From: Flagellimonas sp. 389
GTDB taxonomy: Bacteria; Bacteroidota; Bacteroidia; Flavobacteriales; Flavobacteriaceae
Length of the DNA stretch: 64,000 nt
NCBI RefSeq assembly: GCF_018449435.1
Contig: NZ_JAHCMU010000012.1
Location: forward strand, 62,001 to 126,000
Reading direction: 5' to 3'
The position numbers and the translations under genes are program-made. The notes under the pieces were generated by a model, which saw only the letters and a list, made by a program, of their open reading frames with translations, was not told where the DNA came from and ran no database searches. Shown in pieces: positions 8,625 to 17,428 of this stretch; the first letter of the stretch is position 1; the number at the start of each line of letters is the position of its first letter.

Positions 8625-9809
8625 ATGAAAAAAATACTACTTATTAGCACGTTTACATTGCTTGCAGCCTGCGGCGGTGTAAAGAAGACCCAAAAGAATT
8701 TAAACAGTGGAGATTATGGTGCCGCTATAGAAACAGCTATAAAAAACTTAACGACTAACAAAAATAAAAAGGGGCATCAACCATTTATTCTTTTGTTAGA
8801 GGATGCTTTTGCAAAAAATATTGAGCGAGAAGAGGAGCAAATTGCTTTTCTACAAAAAGACGGCAACCCTGCCAACCTTGAAGCTATCTACAATAAATAT
8901 TTGCAATTGAAACAAGTACAACAAAGAGTAAGACCTCTGTTACCACTATTTATAAAAGATCAAGGTAGAGAAGCTTCTTTTCAATTCATTAATTACGATG
9001 CACGCATTCTGAGCACCAAAGACAAATTATCAGAACATTTGTATGCCAGTGCCTCTACCCTTTTAGGTAATGCAACCAACAAGCAAGACTATAGAACGGC
9101 CTATAATGAGTTAAAATATTTAGAGGACATCAATCCCAACTATAGGGAAACAGTCTCTAAAATGAACGAGGCCTATAGAAAAGGGCTGGAATATGTGCGG
9201 GTCGATATAAATAACGATACCGAGCAAATAATTCCAGAGCGATTAGAGCAGGAATTATTGGATTTCAACACTTTTGGTATTGATGATTTTTGGACGGAAT
9301 ATCATTCCAACCCGCTTTCAAATATAAAATATGACTACGCTTTGAATCTCAACTTCATGGAAATAAATATATCTCCAGAACAAGTGAATGAGAAACAAAT
9401 CATAAAGGAAAAGCAGATTAAAGATGGTTTCGAATACTTGTTGGACCAAAAAGGAAATGCGGTAAAAGACAGTTTAGGAAACCGAATAAAAGTAGATAAG
9501 TTCCGAACGGTAAAATGTAATTTTTACCAATTCACCCAATTTAAGGCGGCCCAAATTGGAGCTAAAGTCAGTTTTACCGACTTGGCCAGTGGTCAGGAAA
9601 TAAATTCGTATCCGCTATCCAGCGAGTTCATTTTTGAGAACATCTACGCAAATTACAAAGGAGACAAAAGAGCCTTGGATACTGATTTGATTCCACTTCT
9701 AGAAATTAGGGCCATTGCATTTCCCAGTAACGAACAAATGGTATACGATGCTGGCGAAGACCTCAAACAGCGGCTGAAGGCTATTATTAGCCGAAATCAG
9801 TTCAACTAA
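8625..9809 (+). CDS. Hypothetical lipoprotein, 394 aa
   Basis: The N-terminus MKKILLISTFTLLAACGG is a clear lipoprotein signal with lipobox LAAC, so the protein should be anchored in a membrane of the envelope. The next about 150 residues look helical and TPR-like (SGDYGAAIETAIKNLTTN, YRTAYNELKYLEDINPNYRE). The C-terminal half is more beta-rich, with FRTVKCNFYQFTQFKAAQIG. I do not know a named family. It is transcribed alone, and a heptanucleotide tandem repeat begins directly after the stop codon. Confidence 0.7.
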   Translation: MKKILLISTFTLLAACGGVKKTQKNLNSGDYGAAIETAIKNLTTNKNKKGHQPFILLLEDAFAKNIEREEEQIAFLQKDGNPANLEAIYNKYLQLKQVQQRVRPLLPLFIKDQGREASFQFINYDARILSTKDKLSEHLYASASTLLGNATNKQDYRTAYNELKYLEDINPNYRETVSKMNEAYRKGLEYVRVDINNDTEQIIPERLEQELLDFNTFGIDDFWTEYHSNPLSNIKYDYALNLNFMEINISPEQVNEKQIIKEKQIKDGFEYLLDQKGNAVKDSLGNRIKVDKFRTVKCNFYQFTQFKAAQIGAKVSFTDLASGQEINSYPLSSEFIFENIYANYKGDKRALDTDLIPLLEIRAIAFPSNEQMVYDAGEDLKQRLKAIISRNQFN

Positions 9810-9874
9810 GCGTCTAGCGTCTAGCGTCTAGCGTCTAGCGTCTAGCGTCTAGCGTCTAGCGTCTAGCGTCTAGC
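9810..9874. repeat. Heptanucleotide tandem repeat (GCGTCTA, about 9.3 copies)
   Basis: Nine perfect copies of GCGTCTA plus two bases start at the base after the stop codon of the lipoprotein gene and end 26 bases before the stop of the convergent ytxJ-like gene. No base deviates from the unit. A perfect array of this kind is prone to slippage and could vary in copy number between strains. It is in neither coding frame. Confidence 0.95.
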
Positions 9875-9900
9875 AAAAAAACAAAATTGCGAGTATGGTT

Positions 9901-10290
9901 CTAAACGAATTGTGCTAAGTCAGTATCTGTAATTGCGCCATGTGATGTATGAAAGCACACCTCACCATTTTTAACAATCAATAGTTGAGGTGATTGGTGC
10001 ATCACCTGAAACTTGGATGCAACTTCATTGGATACATCACGATGCGCATGCAAATCCAGAAAATAAAGGTCAACTTTATCATCTAACGCATAAGAATCAG
10101 TGAACATGTTCAACACCATTCTGCTAATACCACAAGTAGTGGAATGCTTGAAAATAAGTTGAGGAATCTCTTTGGATTTTGTTTCAATGTCATTCAGTTG
10201 TTCAACGGATACTAAAGGTATCCAGGGAATCTTTTTATCCTGCTTTACCGACTCTTCTTTCTTTCCAAATACACTTCCAAATATTCCCAT
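9901..10290 (-). CDS. ytxJ: YtxJ-like thioredoxin-fold redox protein
   Basis: The 129-residue protein has a thioredoxin-like fold with the single-cysteine motif HSTTCGISRMVLNMF, followed by VDLYFLDLHAHRDVSNEVA and a cis-Pro segment HQSPQLLIVKNGEV. This matches the YtxJ family, annotated as a bacillithiol-system monothiol redox protein and thought to act on mixed disulfides. It is transcribed alone, convergent with the preceding lipoprotein gene and divergent from clpB. A strong promoter-like pair lies immediately upstream. The redox partner in this organism is inferred from the family only. Confidence 0.8.
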   Translation of the reverse strand: MGIFGSVFGKKEESVKQDKKIPWIPLVSVEQLNDIETKSKEIPQLIFKHSTTCGISRMVLNMFTDSYALDDKVDLYFLDLHAHRDVSNEVASKFQVMHQSPQLLIVKNGEVCFHTSHGAITDTDLAQFV

Positions 10291-10294
10291 GATA

Positions 10295-10326
10295 CAAATT
10301 TACTAGTTAAGTCGAATAAGTACAAA
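10295..10326 (-). promoter_or_regulatory. Bacteroidota-type promoter for the ytxJ-like gene
   Basis: Reading the minus strand, TTTG (10326-10323) is followed after exactly 20 bases by TAAATTTG (10302-10295). This fits the Bacteroidota consensus of TTTG, 17-23 bases, then TAnnTTTG. The box ends only four bases before the ATG, so the transcript may be leaderless or nearly so. Confidence 0.55.
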
Positions 10327-10434
10327 AACTTTACAAAACTGACGAAATGTCTCTTCATTGTAGGTTTTTAGCGACATTTTGACTGTTTTTGATAATGGTA
10401 AGATTGTTGAACAGTTAGAAGAAAACGTAAGAAA

Positions 10435-13035
10435 ATGAACTTTAACAATTTCACTATAAAATCACAGGAAGCCATACAGCAAGCACAACAGATTGCTCAA
10501 GGACTTGGACATCAACAAATAGAAAATGAGCATCTTTTTAAGGCCATGGCCGAGGTCGATGAAAATGTTCTACCATTCATTTTAAAAAAACTGAACGTCA
10601 ACATATCGTTGATCAATGAAATTTTGGAAAAAGAACTTGAAAGTTTCCCCAAAGTATCGGGAGGCGACATCATGCTTTCGAACAGTGCTGGAAAATCATT
10701 GAACGAAGCCAGTATCATTGCAAAAAAAGAAGGGGATGAATATGTCTCTATCGAACATATTTTATTGGCGATTTTTAAGTCCAAAAGTAAAATCGCCCAA
10801 ATTTTGAAAGATCAGGGCGTTACCGAAAAAGACTTGAAGGCTGCTATCCAAGAATTAAGAAAGGGAGGGAAAGTAACTTCACAAAGTGCTGAGGACACCT
10901 ATAATTCTTTGGATAAATATGCTAAAAACCTAAATCAACTTGCAGATAGTGGTAAGCTAGACCCTGTTATAGGCAGAGACGAAGAAATACGCAGGGTTTT
11001 ACAAATTCTTTCAAGGAGAACAAAGAATAATCCCATGCTGGTAGGAGAACCCGGTGTTGGTAAAACTGCCATAGCGGAAGGTTTGGCACATAGAATCGTA
11101 CAAGGCGATATTCCAGAAAATCTAAAGGATAAAAATATTTACTCTTTGGATATGGGCGCGCTAATAGCCGGCGCCAAATACAAAGGGGAGTTTGAGGAAA
11201 GACTTAAATCGGTTATCAAAGAAGTAACCTCTTCAGACGGGGATATTGTTCTTTTTATTGATGAGATACACACGCTTGTAGGTGCTGGTGGAGGCCAAGG
11301 AGCCATGGATGCCGCTAACATTTTAAAACCTGCTTTGGCAAGAGGCGAGCTAAGAGCCATTGGAGCAACCACACTTGACGAGTATCAAAAATATTTTGAG
11401 AAAGATAAAGCCTTGGAACGAAGGTTTCAAAAAGTGGTAATCGATGAACCAGATACGGAAAGTGCCATATCCATTTTACGTGGAATAAAGGAAAAATATG
11501 AGGCACATCATAAAGTCCGTATCAAGGATGAAGCGGTAATTTCGGCCGTAGAGCTTTCACAACGTTATATTACCAACCGTTTTCTACCGGATAAAGCTAT
11601 TGATCTAATGGACGAAGCCGCATCAAAATTAAGGATGGAAATCAATTCCAAACCGGAGGAACTGGATGTACTCGATAGGCGGATCATGCAATTGGAAATA
11701 GAAATTGAAGCCATTAAACGTGAAAATGATAAAGTAAAGCTTCAAAGCCTAAATTTAGAACTTGCCAACCTAAAAGAAGAACGCAACGAGATTTTTGCCA
11801 AATGGGAAAGCGAGAAAACCGTGGTGGACAATATTCAAAAAACGAAACAAGATATTGAAAACTTTAAATTGGAGGCCGAGCGTGCAGAGCGTAATGGAGA
11901 TTACGGAAAAGTAGCTGAACTACGCTACGGAAAAATAAAGGAATCCCAAGAAAATCTTGAAAAGTTACAGGACGAACTGGCCAGTCAACAAAGTGCGGGC
12001 ACACTTATTAAAGAAGAGGTTACCAACGAAGATATTGCCGAAGTAGTTGCTAAATGGACGGGGATTCCTGTCACAAAAATGATGCAAAGTGAGCGTGAGA
12101 AGCTTTTACAATTGGAAGATGTGCTGCATAAGCGGGTCGTAGGGCAAGAAGAGGCTATTGTTGCCGTATCCGATGCCATAAGACGAAGTAGAGCTGGTTT
12201 GCAGGACGCTAAAAAGCCCATTGGTTCATTCTTGTTTCTTGGGAATACCGGTGTTGGAAAAACTGAACTGGCAAAGACACTTGCCGCCTATCTGTTCGAT
12301 GATGAAAATGCCATTACAAGAATAGACATGAGCGAATATCAAGAAAGGCACTCGGTGAGCAGATTGGTCGGGGCTCCTCCAGGATATGTTGGCTATGATG
12401 AAGGTGGCCAACTGACCGAGGCTGTTCGGAGAAGACCGTATTCGGTAGTGCTCTTGGATGAAATTGAAAAAGCACATCCTGACACGTTCAACATTCTGCT
12501 TCAAGTCTTGGACGAAGGAAGGTTAACGGACAATAAAGGTCGTGTAGCCGATTTCAAGAACTCGATTATCATTATGACAAGTAATATGGGGAGTCAAATT
12601 ATTCAGGAAAAGTTTGAAAATGTCATCGATGTAGAAAGCGCTACGAGTGCTGCAAGAATCGAGGTTATGGGATTATTGCGAAAAACTATTCGCCCCGAGT
12701 TTTTAAACAGAATAGATGATATCATCATGTTTACACCTTTGGATAAATCCAACATCAAGGAAATTGTAAGACTACAGTTGGAACAGTTGAAAAAAATGAT
12801 TTCCAAACAACATATTACCATGGATGCCACGGAGGAAGCAATAGATTACTTGGCCAAAAAAGGGTACGAGCCTCAATTTGGCGCAAGACCAGTAAAACGG
12901 CTGATACAAAAGGAAGTACTCAATAAACTATCTAAAGAACTTCTTGCAGGAAATATAAGATCAGAAAGTATAGTTCTTCTGGATTCTTTTGATGACCAAT
13001 TAGTGTTTAGAAATCAGAATGAGCTAGTCGAATAA
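10435..13035 (+). CDS. clpB: ATP-dependent chaperone ClpB
   Basis: The 866-residue protein has the full ClpB layout: an N-terminal Clp_N repeat pair (1-145), a first AAA+ domain with Walker A GEPGVGKT at 204-211, a coiled-coil middle domain (about 400-525), and a second AAA+ domain with Walker A GNTGVGKT at 603-610 and a C-terminal D2-small domain. ClpB is a hexameric cytoplasmic disaggregase that works with DnaK on heat-damaged proteins. It is monocistronic, ending in a hairpin terminator. No CIRCE element was seen upstream. Confidence 0.97.
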   Translation: MNFNNFTIKSQEAIQQAQQIAQGLGHQQIENEHLFKAMAEVDENVLPFILKKLNVNISLINEILEKELESFPKVSGGDIMLSNSAGKSLNEASIIAKKEGDEYVSIEHILLAIFKSKSKIAQILKDQGVTEKDLKAAIQELRKGGKVTSQSAEDTYNSLDKYAKNLNQLADSGKLDPVIGRDEEIRRVLQILSRRTKNNPMLVGEPGVGKTAIAEGLAHRIVQGDIPENLKDKNIYSLDMGALIAGAKYKGEFEERLKSVIKEVTSSDGDIVLFIDEIHTLVGAGGGQGAMDAANILKPALARGELRAIGATTLDEYQKYFEKDKALERRFQKVVIDEPDTESAISILRGIKEKYEAHHKVRIKDEAVISAVELSQRYITNRFLPDKAIDLMDEAASKLRMEINSKPEELDVLDRRIMQLEIEIEAIKRENDKVKLQSLNLELANLKEERNEIFAKWESEKTVVDNIQKTKQDIENFKLEAERAERNGDYGKVAELRYGKIKESQENLEKLQDELASQQSAGTLIKEEVTNEDIAEVVAKWTGIPVTKMMQSEREKLLQLEDVLHKRVVGQEEAIVAVSDAIRRSRAGLQDAKKPIGSFLFLGNTGVGKTELAKTLAAYLFDDENAITRIDMSEYQERHSVSRLVGAPPGYVGYDEGGQLTEAVRRRPYSVVLLDEIEKAHPDTFNILLQVLDEGRLTDNKGRVADFKNSIIIMTSNMGSQIIQEKFENVIDVESATSAARIEVMGLLRKTIRPEFLNRIDDIIMFTPLDKSNIKEIVRLQLEQLKKMISKQHITMDATEEAIDYLAKKGYEPQFGARPVKRLIQKEVLNKLSKELLAGNIRSESIVLLDSFDDQLVFRNQNELVE

Positions 13036-13053
13036 TTTAGTTTTTGAACAGTT

Positions 13054-13086
13054 AAGCCCTTATTTTGTTAAAAGTAAGGGCTTTTC
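13054..13086 (+). terminator. Terminator after clpB
   Basis: The stem AAGCCCTTA pairs perfectly with TAAGGGCTT across a 12-base loop and is followed by a T-rich stretch. It begins 19 bases after the clpB stop. Confidence 0.75.
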
Positions 13087-13130
13087 CTTTTTAAAAATAC
13101 CATACAGTATATCTTTTTTATATCTTAGCT

Positions 13131-13751
13131 ATGGCCAAACCTAGCCCAGATACCATGTCCAAAAAAGCAGAAAGAACCACGGCATACATCATAGAGACCG
13201 TAGCACCTATTTTTAACAAATTTGGGTACGTTGGTACTAGTATGAGCGATCTTACCGAAGCCACAGGCCTTACCAAAGGTGCTATTTATGGGAATTTTGA
13301 AAATAAAGAAGCACTTGCACTATCAGCTTTTGAGTACAATAGAAATCATCTTTTGGAAATACTCGATGAAAAATTGAACATAGAAGGTAGTGCTCTGGAA
13401 AAAATCTTTTCACTTTTACGTTTTTATCGTCAGTATGATGTTTTTACACTGCCATTTGGTGGATGCACCATCCTTAATGTAGGGGTCGATGCGCAAAACA
13501 ACAATAGTCTCCTCGCTGCAGCGGTAAAGGAAACCATAAGAGAAATTGAGGGGAAAATAGCATTGGTATTGGAAAATGGAGTAAAAAATGGAGAGATCCA
13601 CTTACCGGTTCCTCCGCTTCAATTTTCTAAACAACTGTTTACAATGATACAGGGGGCAGTTGCGATGTCCACTATGACAAGAGACAGAAAATACCTGGTA
13701 AACACTATTGCCTATTTAGAGCATTTAGTGCAAAAGGAAATAAAGAAATAA
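13131..13751 (+). CDS. TetR/AcrR family transcriptional regulator
   Basis: The 206-residue protein has the N-terminal TetR helix-turn-helix at about residues 12-58, with FNKFGYVGTSMSDLTEATGL and TKGAIYGNFENKEALALSAF. The C-terminal ligand-binding half is helical and contains FGGCTILNVGVDAQN. Proteins of this type are usually repressors released by a small ligand. The nearest genes are clpB upstream and a histidine phosphatase-like lipoprotein downstream; neither points to a ligand. It is probably transcribed from its own promoter just after the clpB terminator. Confidence 0.88.
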   Translation: MAKPSPDTMSKKAERTTAYIIETVAPIFNKFGYVGTSMSDLTEATGLTKGAIYGNFENKEALALSAFEYNRNHLLEILDEKLNIEGSALEKIFSLLRFYRQYDVFTLPFGGCTILNVGVDAQNNNSLLAAAVKETIREIEGKIALVLENGVKNGEIHLPVPPLQFSKQLFTMIQGAVAMSTMTRDRKYLVNTIAYLEHLVQKEIKK

Positions 13752-13808
13752 TCATGTTTTACATGAGCCTTCTTTAAGAAAATAAAGAAGATATTAAAAC
13801 CATAAACT

Positions 13809-14342
13809 ATGAAGACAATCAAATATTTGATTGCTATTACAGTACTACTAATAGGATTCGCAAGTTGCGATACCTCAGAAAAAGATACAGGAGAAGCTAC
13901 CGAACCTGTAATCTCAACCTATTATTTCATACGGCATTCCGAGAAAGATAGAACAGACCCAGAAAATAAAAATCCAGAACTGAATCAAGATGGATTGGGA
14001 AGGGCGATACGATGGGCCGAGGTTTTTGATCCAATACAAATAGACGCCATATACTCAACCAATCTGCTAAGAACGGAAATGACCGCTGCACCCACATCGG
14101 TAAAAAAAGATATTGAAATCAAGTATTACGACCCTTCCACTCTCGAAATCAACGCATTTAAAAGTTCTAATGAAGGACTCAATGTTTTAGTAGTAGGTCA
14201 TAGCAATACGACTCCAGATTTTGTAAACAAAATGCTAGGCTCCGAAAAATATAATCAAATGGAAGATGATGATAATAGCAGTCTGTTTATCGTCAGAATT
14301 ATTGATAGTGTAGCTACAGATATCCGATTAAAAATGGATTAG
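13809..14342 (+). CDS. Histidine phosphatase superfamily lipoprotein
   Basis: The 177-residue protein starts with a lipoprotein signal ending in GFASC (residues 16-20). It then has a phosphoglycerate-mutase-like core: YYFIRHSEKD with the catalytic His in RH, YSTNLLRTEMTAAPT, and the second His in VVGHSNTTP. These are the two His residues and Arg of the histidine phosphatase fold. Being a lipoprotein, it should act outside the cytoplasm; the substrate is unknown. Its stop overlaps the convergent neighbour by four bases. Confidence 0.82.
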   Translation: MKTIKYLIAITVLLIGFASCDTSEKDTGEATEPVISTYYFIRHSEKDRTDPENKNPELNQDGLGRAIRWAEVFDPIQIDAIYSTNLLRTEMTAAPTSVKKDIEIKYYDPSTLEINAFKSSNEGLNVLVVGHSNTTPDFVNKMLGSEKYNQMEDDDNSSLFIVRIIDSVATDIRLKMD

Positions 14343-15082
14343 TTCGGAGTCACTTCCAACTCCAAAATCTCTATTTTAGAAAGCAATTCCAGTTCACCTT
14401 TTTCAAACAACTGCGCGATATCAAGGATGGATGTCTCTTTTGATTTGGACTTAAAGTTGTTGTAATCCACAAAACGGATTCCGTTAACATAACGCTCATT
14501 GTAAGCTTCCCTAAAACGTTGCCCTCCGCCATTTACATGAAAATCGTATGCTAAATAGCTTGGCTTGAATGTTTTTTTATTGAACCAGTACACATAAACG
14601 TCATCAAAATCGTCCCCCCCGCCGTTTTGGGCAAATGTGACCTTAACTTTGTAATGGTTTTTACCTTTTATGATTTCTTCCCCAAGAAGCTCTTTTTTTA
14701 CAGCCTTGTCATTTAAACCAAAAGGTAATCGAGTAAAATAGTGTACAGAGTTAACAGAATTTGAATACCGATTTGCTATAGAATCCGATAGACTAACTAA
14801 AGTATCGTTTACGTATCGTTTGAAACTAGAAGTAGTCTTCACATCTGTAATTGTTATTGAATCTAGAAAAGAAATGCGTTTCAACACTTTTTCTCCGTTC
14901 GAGCTTTCAGAAATGTATTGTCTGTTTCTGAAGAAAAATGAAGTATTATGATTAATATAGTGCTTGCCACCACTATCCAAGATGGACTTATCCACTATCT
15001 CTTGAACTGTGAGGCTAGTCTTGGGCTTCTCCTTACAAGCCAAGGCTAAAAGCACTAAAGTCGACACAAAAAATCTTTTCAT
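14339..15082 (-). CDS. DUF6503-like lipoprotein
   Basis: I take the start at 15082, giving MKRFFVSTLVLLALACKEKP, a typical lipoprotein signal with lipobox ALAC; an in-frame upstream ATG at 15124 would bury this signal. The mature part (about 230 residues) opens with VQEIVDKSILDSGGKHY and contains FSK-type beta strands and FRNRQYISESSNGEK. It resembles the DUF6503 family of Bacteroidota outer-envelope proteins; its function is unknown. The gene is convergent with the histidine phosphatase and divergent from smpB. Confidence 0.65.
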   Translation of the reverse strand: MKRFFVSTLVLLALACKEKPKTSLTVQEIVDKSILDSGGKHYINHNTSFFFRNRQYISESSNGEKVLKRISFLDSITITDVKTTSSFKRYVNDTLVSLSDSIANRYSNSVNSVHYFTRLPFGLNDKAVKKELLGEEIIKGKNHYKVKVTFAQNGGGDDFDDVYVYWFNKKTFKPSYLAYDFHVNGGGQRFREAYNERYVNGIRFVDYNNFKSKSKETSILDIAQLFEKGELELLSKIEILELEVTPN

Positions 15083-15150
15083 CTGGTTGGTTTTTCTATA
15101 TAATCGTAAAATCAAGCACAACATTACAATTTTCTTTTAATAAGAGTTCC

Positions 15151-15158
15151 TATTTTTG
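15151..15158 (+). promoter_or_regulatory. Possible -7 box (TATTTTTG) of smpB
   Basis: TATTTTTG fits the Bacteroidota TAnnTTTG -7 element and lies only three bases before the first smpB ATG. No good TTTG is seen 17-23 bases upstream, so this is a weak call. If used, the message would be leaderless or start at the second ATG. Confidence 0.3.
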
Positions 15159-15161
15159 CCC

Positions 15162-15626
15162 ATGATGCAGAAAAACATCAACATAAAAAATAAGCGAGCT
15201 AGGTTCGATTATGAAATTCTGGACACTTTTACAGCAGGGATTATGCTAGGTGGTACGGAAATAAAATCCATTCGCTTGGGCAAAGCTTCAGTTTCTCAAA
15301 GCTTCTGCGAGTTCAATGAAAAAGGAGAGCTTTTTGTCATCAATATGCAGATAGATGAATATAGCCACGGTGGTTATTATAACCATAAACCCAAGGCCGA
15401 ACGTAAATTACTCTTGAACAAAAGAGAACTAAAGAAGCTTAGAAAAGAAGTCACTACATCCGGACTTACTATAATCCCACTTAACCTTTTCATTAACGAT
15501 AAGGGCTTGGCCAAGGTAAATATAGGTCTGGCCAAGGGTAAAAAGCTTTACGACAAGCGTGAAACCATTAAGGACAGGGACAACAAAAGAGATTTATCCA
15601 GAATAAAAAAGAGCTTCAATAACTAA
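15162..15626 (+). CDS. smpB: SsrA-binding protein SmpB
   Basis: The product of about 154 residues is SmpB, which binds tmRNA and brings it to stalled ribosomes for trans-translation. Signature parts are [59 protein letters not shown] and the basic C-terminal tail [19 protein letters not shown]. Two adjacent ATGs (15162 and 15165) are possible starts; a TTG six bases earlier is less likely. It is a single gene between divergent and convergent neighbours. Confidence 0.95.
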   Translation: MMQKNINIKNKRARFDYEILDTFTAGIMLGGTEIKSIRLGKASVSQSFCEFNEKGELFVINMQIDEYSHGGYYNHKPKAERKLLLNKRELKKLRKEVTTSGLTIIPLNLFINDKGLAKVNIGLAKGKKLYDKRETIKDRDNKRDLSRIKKSFNN

Positions 15627-15633
15627 GAACGAT

Positions 15634-16275
15634 TTAGTTTTTGTTTTCTAAAAGCGGTACAAATCGAAAAGAACCCAATTCCTGTTTTTCAAATTCTTTT
15701 TCAGATTTTCGAGTATAAAGGGTCATTATTTGTTCTTCAATTCCTACCGGAATCACTAAACGTCCGTCTACTTTCAGTTGTGACAGCAACGCTTTTGGTA
15801 CTTCAGGAGCTCCTGCGGTAACAATGATTCCGTTAAAGGGTGCCTCTTGAGGCAAGCCTTTATAACCATCACCAAAAATGACCTTTCGTGGTCGATAACC
15901 CATTTTAGAAAAGAACAATTTGGTTTTCTTGAAAAGTTCCTGTTGTCGTTCAATAGTAAAAACCTTTGCCCGAAGATGAAGTAATACCGCGGTTTGATAG
16001 CCACTTCCCGTTCCTATTTCCAGAATGGAATCGTTTGGTTTAATTTGTAACAACTCTGTTTGAAATGCCACTGTATACGGCTGGGAAATTGTCTGTTCGG
16101 CACCAATTGGAAAAGCTTTATCCTGGTACGCATGGTCCTCAAAACCACTATCCAAAAAAAGGTGACGTGGTATGGTTTTTATAGCTTCTAGAACTTTTGG
16201 ATCCTGTATTCCTTTGGCAGACAATACTTCTGCCAACTTATTGCGCATACCCCTATGCTTTAATGTATCCTTCAT
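15634..16275 (-). CDS. pcm: Protein-L-isoaspartate O-methyltransferase
   Basis: With the start at 16275 (MKDTLKHRGMRNKLAEVL) the product is 213 residues, the usual PCMT length; a longer frame from 16362 adds a non-homologous N-terminus. The motifs PIGAEQTISQPYTVAFQTEL, ILEIGTGSGYQTAVL (SAM-binding motif I) and FNGIIVTAGAPEVPKALLSQ are diagnostic. The enzyme methylates isoaspartyl residues in damaged proteins to start repair, using SAM in the cytoplasm. It is divergent from the oxidoreductase gene starting at 16391. Confidence 0.93.
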   Translation of the reverse strand: MKDTLKHRGMRNKLAEVLSAKGIQDPKVLEAIKTIPRHLFLDSGFEDHAYQDKAFPIGAEQTISQPYTVAFQTELLQIKPNDSILEIGTGSGYQTAVLLHLRAKVFTIERQQELFKKTKLFFSKMGYRPRKVIFGDGYKGLPQEAPFNGIIVTAGAPEVPKALLSQLKVDGRLVIPVGIEEQIMTLYTRKSEKEFEKQELGSFRFVPLLENKN

Positions 16276-16367
16276 GTTTTTGGTCTGGTACACGAATTTA
16301 AAAAGTTCTCCACTAATTTTATGGATAGTTGGGCTCTTATTTTTATGGAAGAGTGACGGCATATCCT

Positions 16368-16375
16368 TATTTTTG
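16368..16375 (+). promoter_or_regulatory. Possible -7 box (TATTTTTG) of the oxidoreductase gene
   Basis: TATTTTTG lies 15 bases before the ATG at 16391, a suitable distance for a short leader. No TTTG is visible at the expected spacing, so confidence is low. Confidence 0.3.
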
Positions 16376-16390
16376 ACAAAAACAGCAGGT

Positions 16391-17356
16391 ATGTTAAAAG
16401 TTGGTGTTCTCGGTGCAGGACATTTGGGTAAGATTCACCTTAGGCTCTTAAATGAATCCGATAAATATGAACTTGTTGGTTTTCATGACCCGGATGAAAT
16501 CAATGCCAAAAAAGTAGCCGATGAGTTTGGATACACCTATTTTGAAAACATCAACACACTGATCGATGCTGTCGAGGTAATTGATATTGTCACCCCTACC
16601 CTTTCCCATTTTGAATGTGCAAAAAAGGCCATAGAAAAGGGAAGGCATATTTTTATCGAAAAACCTATTACAAATACATTAGAAGAAGCTGAAGAACTTC
16701 TGAAGCTCACCGAACAGCATTCCGTAATGGGACAGGTAGGCCATGTAGAGCGTTTTAATCCCGCATTTTTAGCCGTAAAGGACAAGATTGAAAACCCAAT
16801 GTTCATTGAAACCCATCGGTTGGCAGAATTCAATCCCAGAGGAACCGATGTTCCGGTAGTACTGGACTTAATGATTCACGATATTGATGCTATTTTGAGC
16901 GTTGTAAACTCCGAAGTAAAACAAATCAATGCAAGCGGAGTTTCCGTAATCAGTAAATCGCCGGATATTGCCAATGCACGAATTGAATTTGAAAATGGCT
17001 GTGTTGCCAATCTGACATCCAGTAGGATTTCTTTGAAAAATATGCGTAAATCACGCTTCTTTCAACGGGATGCTTACATTTCCGTAGACTTTTTGGAAAA
17101 GAAGGTCGAAGTGGTAAAAATGAAAGATGCACCCGAGAAACCAGGTGATTTTGATATGGTACTACAAAATGCCGAAGGAGAAAAAAAGCAGATTTATTTT
17201 GAAAATCCAGATGTTGAACCCAACAATGCCATTAAGGACGAACTGGAAACTTTTGCAGATGCCATAAACAACAGTACCGAACCTGTTGTAACCCTAAAAG
17301 ACGGAACTCGGGCGTTGCAAGTAGCCCTACAAATCATAGAATCGTTTAAAAAATAA
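16391..17356 (+). CDS. Gfo/Idh/MocA family oxidoreductase
   Basis: The start at 16391 (MLKVGVLGAGHLGKIHLRLL) places the Rossmann GxGxxG at the N-terminus, as usual; the longer open frame begins inside the antisense pcm gene and is not used. The 321-residue protein has the EKP motif in FIEKPITNTLEEAEELL and the substrate-binding HVERFNPAFL and DLMIHDIDAIL. This is an NAD(P)-dependent dehydrogenase family acting on sugars or related compounds; the substrate is not evident. A 3-hydroxyacyl-CoA dehydrogenase gene follows after 72 bases. Confidence 0.88.
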   Translation: MLKVGVLGAGHLGKIHLRLLNESDKYELVGFHDPDEINAKKVADEFGYTYFENINTLIDAVEVIDIVTPTLSHFECAKKAIEKGRHIFIEKPITNTLEEAEELLKLTEQHSVMGQVGHVERFNPAFLAVKDKIENPMFIETHRLAEFNPRGTDVPVVLDLMIHDIDAILSVVNSEVKQINASGVSVISKSPDIANARIEFENGCVANLTSSRISLKNMRKSRFFQRDAYISVDFLEKKVEVVKMKDAPEKPGDFDMVLQNAEGEKKQIYFENPDVEPNNAIKDELETFADAINNSTEPVVTLKDGTRALQVALQIIESFKK

Positions 17357-17373
17357 TTTACAATCTGTTTGAT

Positions 17374-17411
17374 TGTCATCCTGAGCCTGTCGAAGGAAAT
17401 CAAGAATGACA
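17374..17411. repeat. REP-like palindromic element
   Basis: Between two genes lies TGTCATCCTGAGCCTGTCGA and, after a short spacer, ATGACA, so the ends TGTCAT and ATGACA form inverted arms. The core GAGCCTGTCGAAGG is familiar from short interspersed palindromes of flavobacterial genomes. A related but longer element sits inside prmC at 51512-51583. I infer a REP/MITE-like repeat; other genome copies cannot be seen here. Confidence 0.55.
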
Positions 17412-17428
17412 TAATCCCAAAATAGAAA

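Noticed and set aside
9810-9874. Tandem array considered as CRISPR
   Set aside because: The 7-bp units have no spacers and there are no cas genes.
16172-16390. 73-residue N-terminal extension of the oxidoreductase frame
   Set aside because: It lies antisense inside pcm; the Rossmann motif starts exactly at the ATG at 16391.
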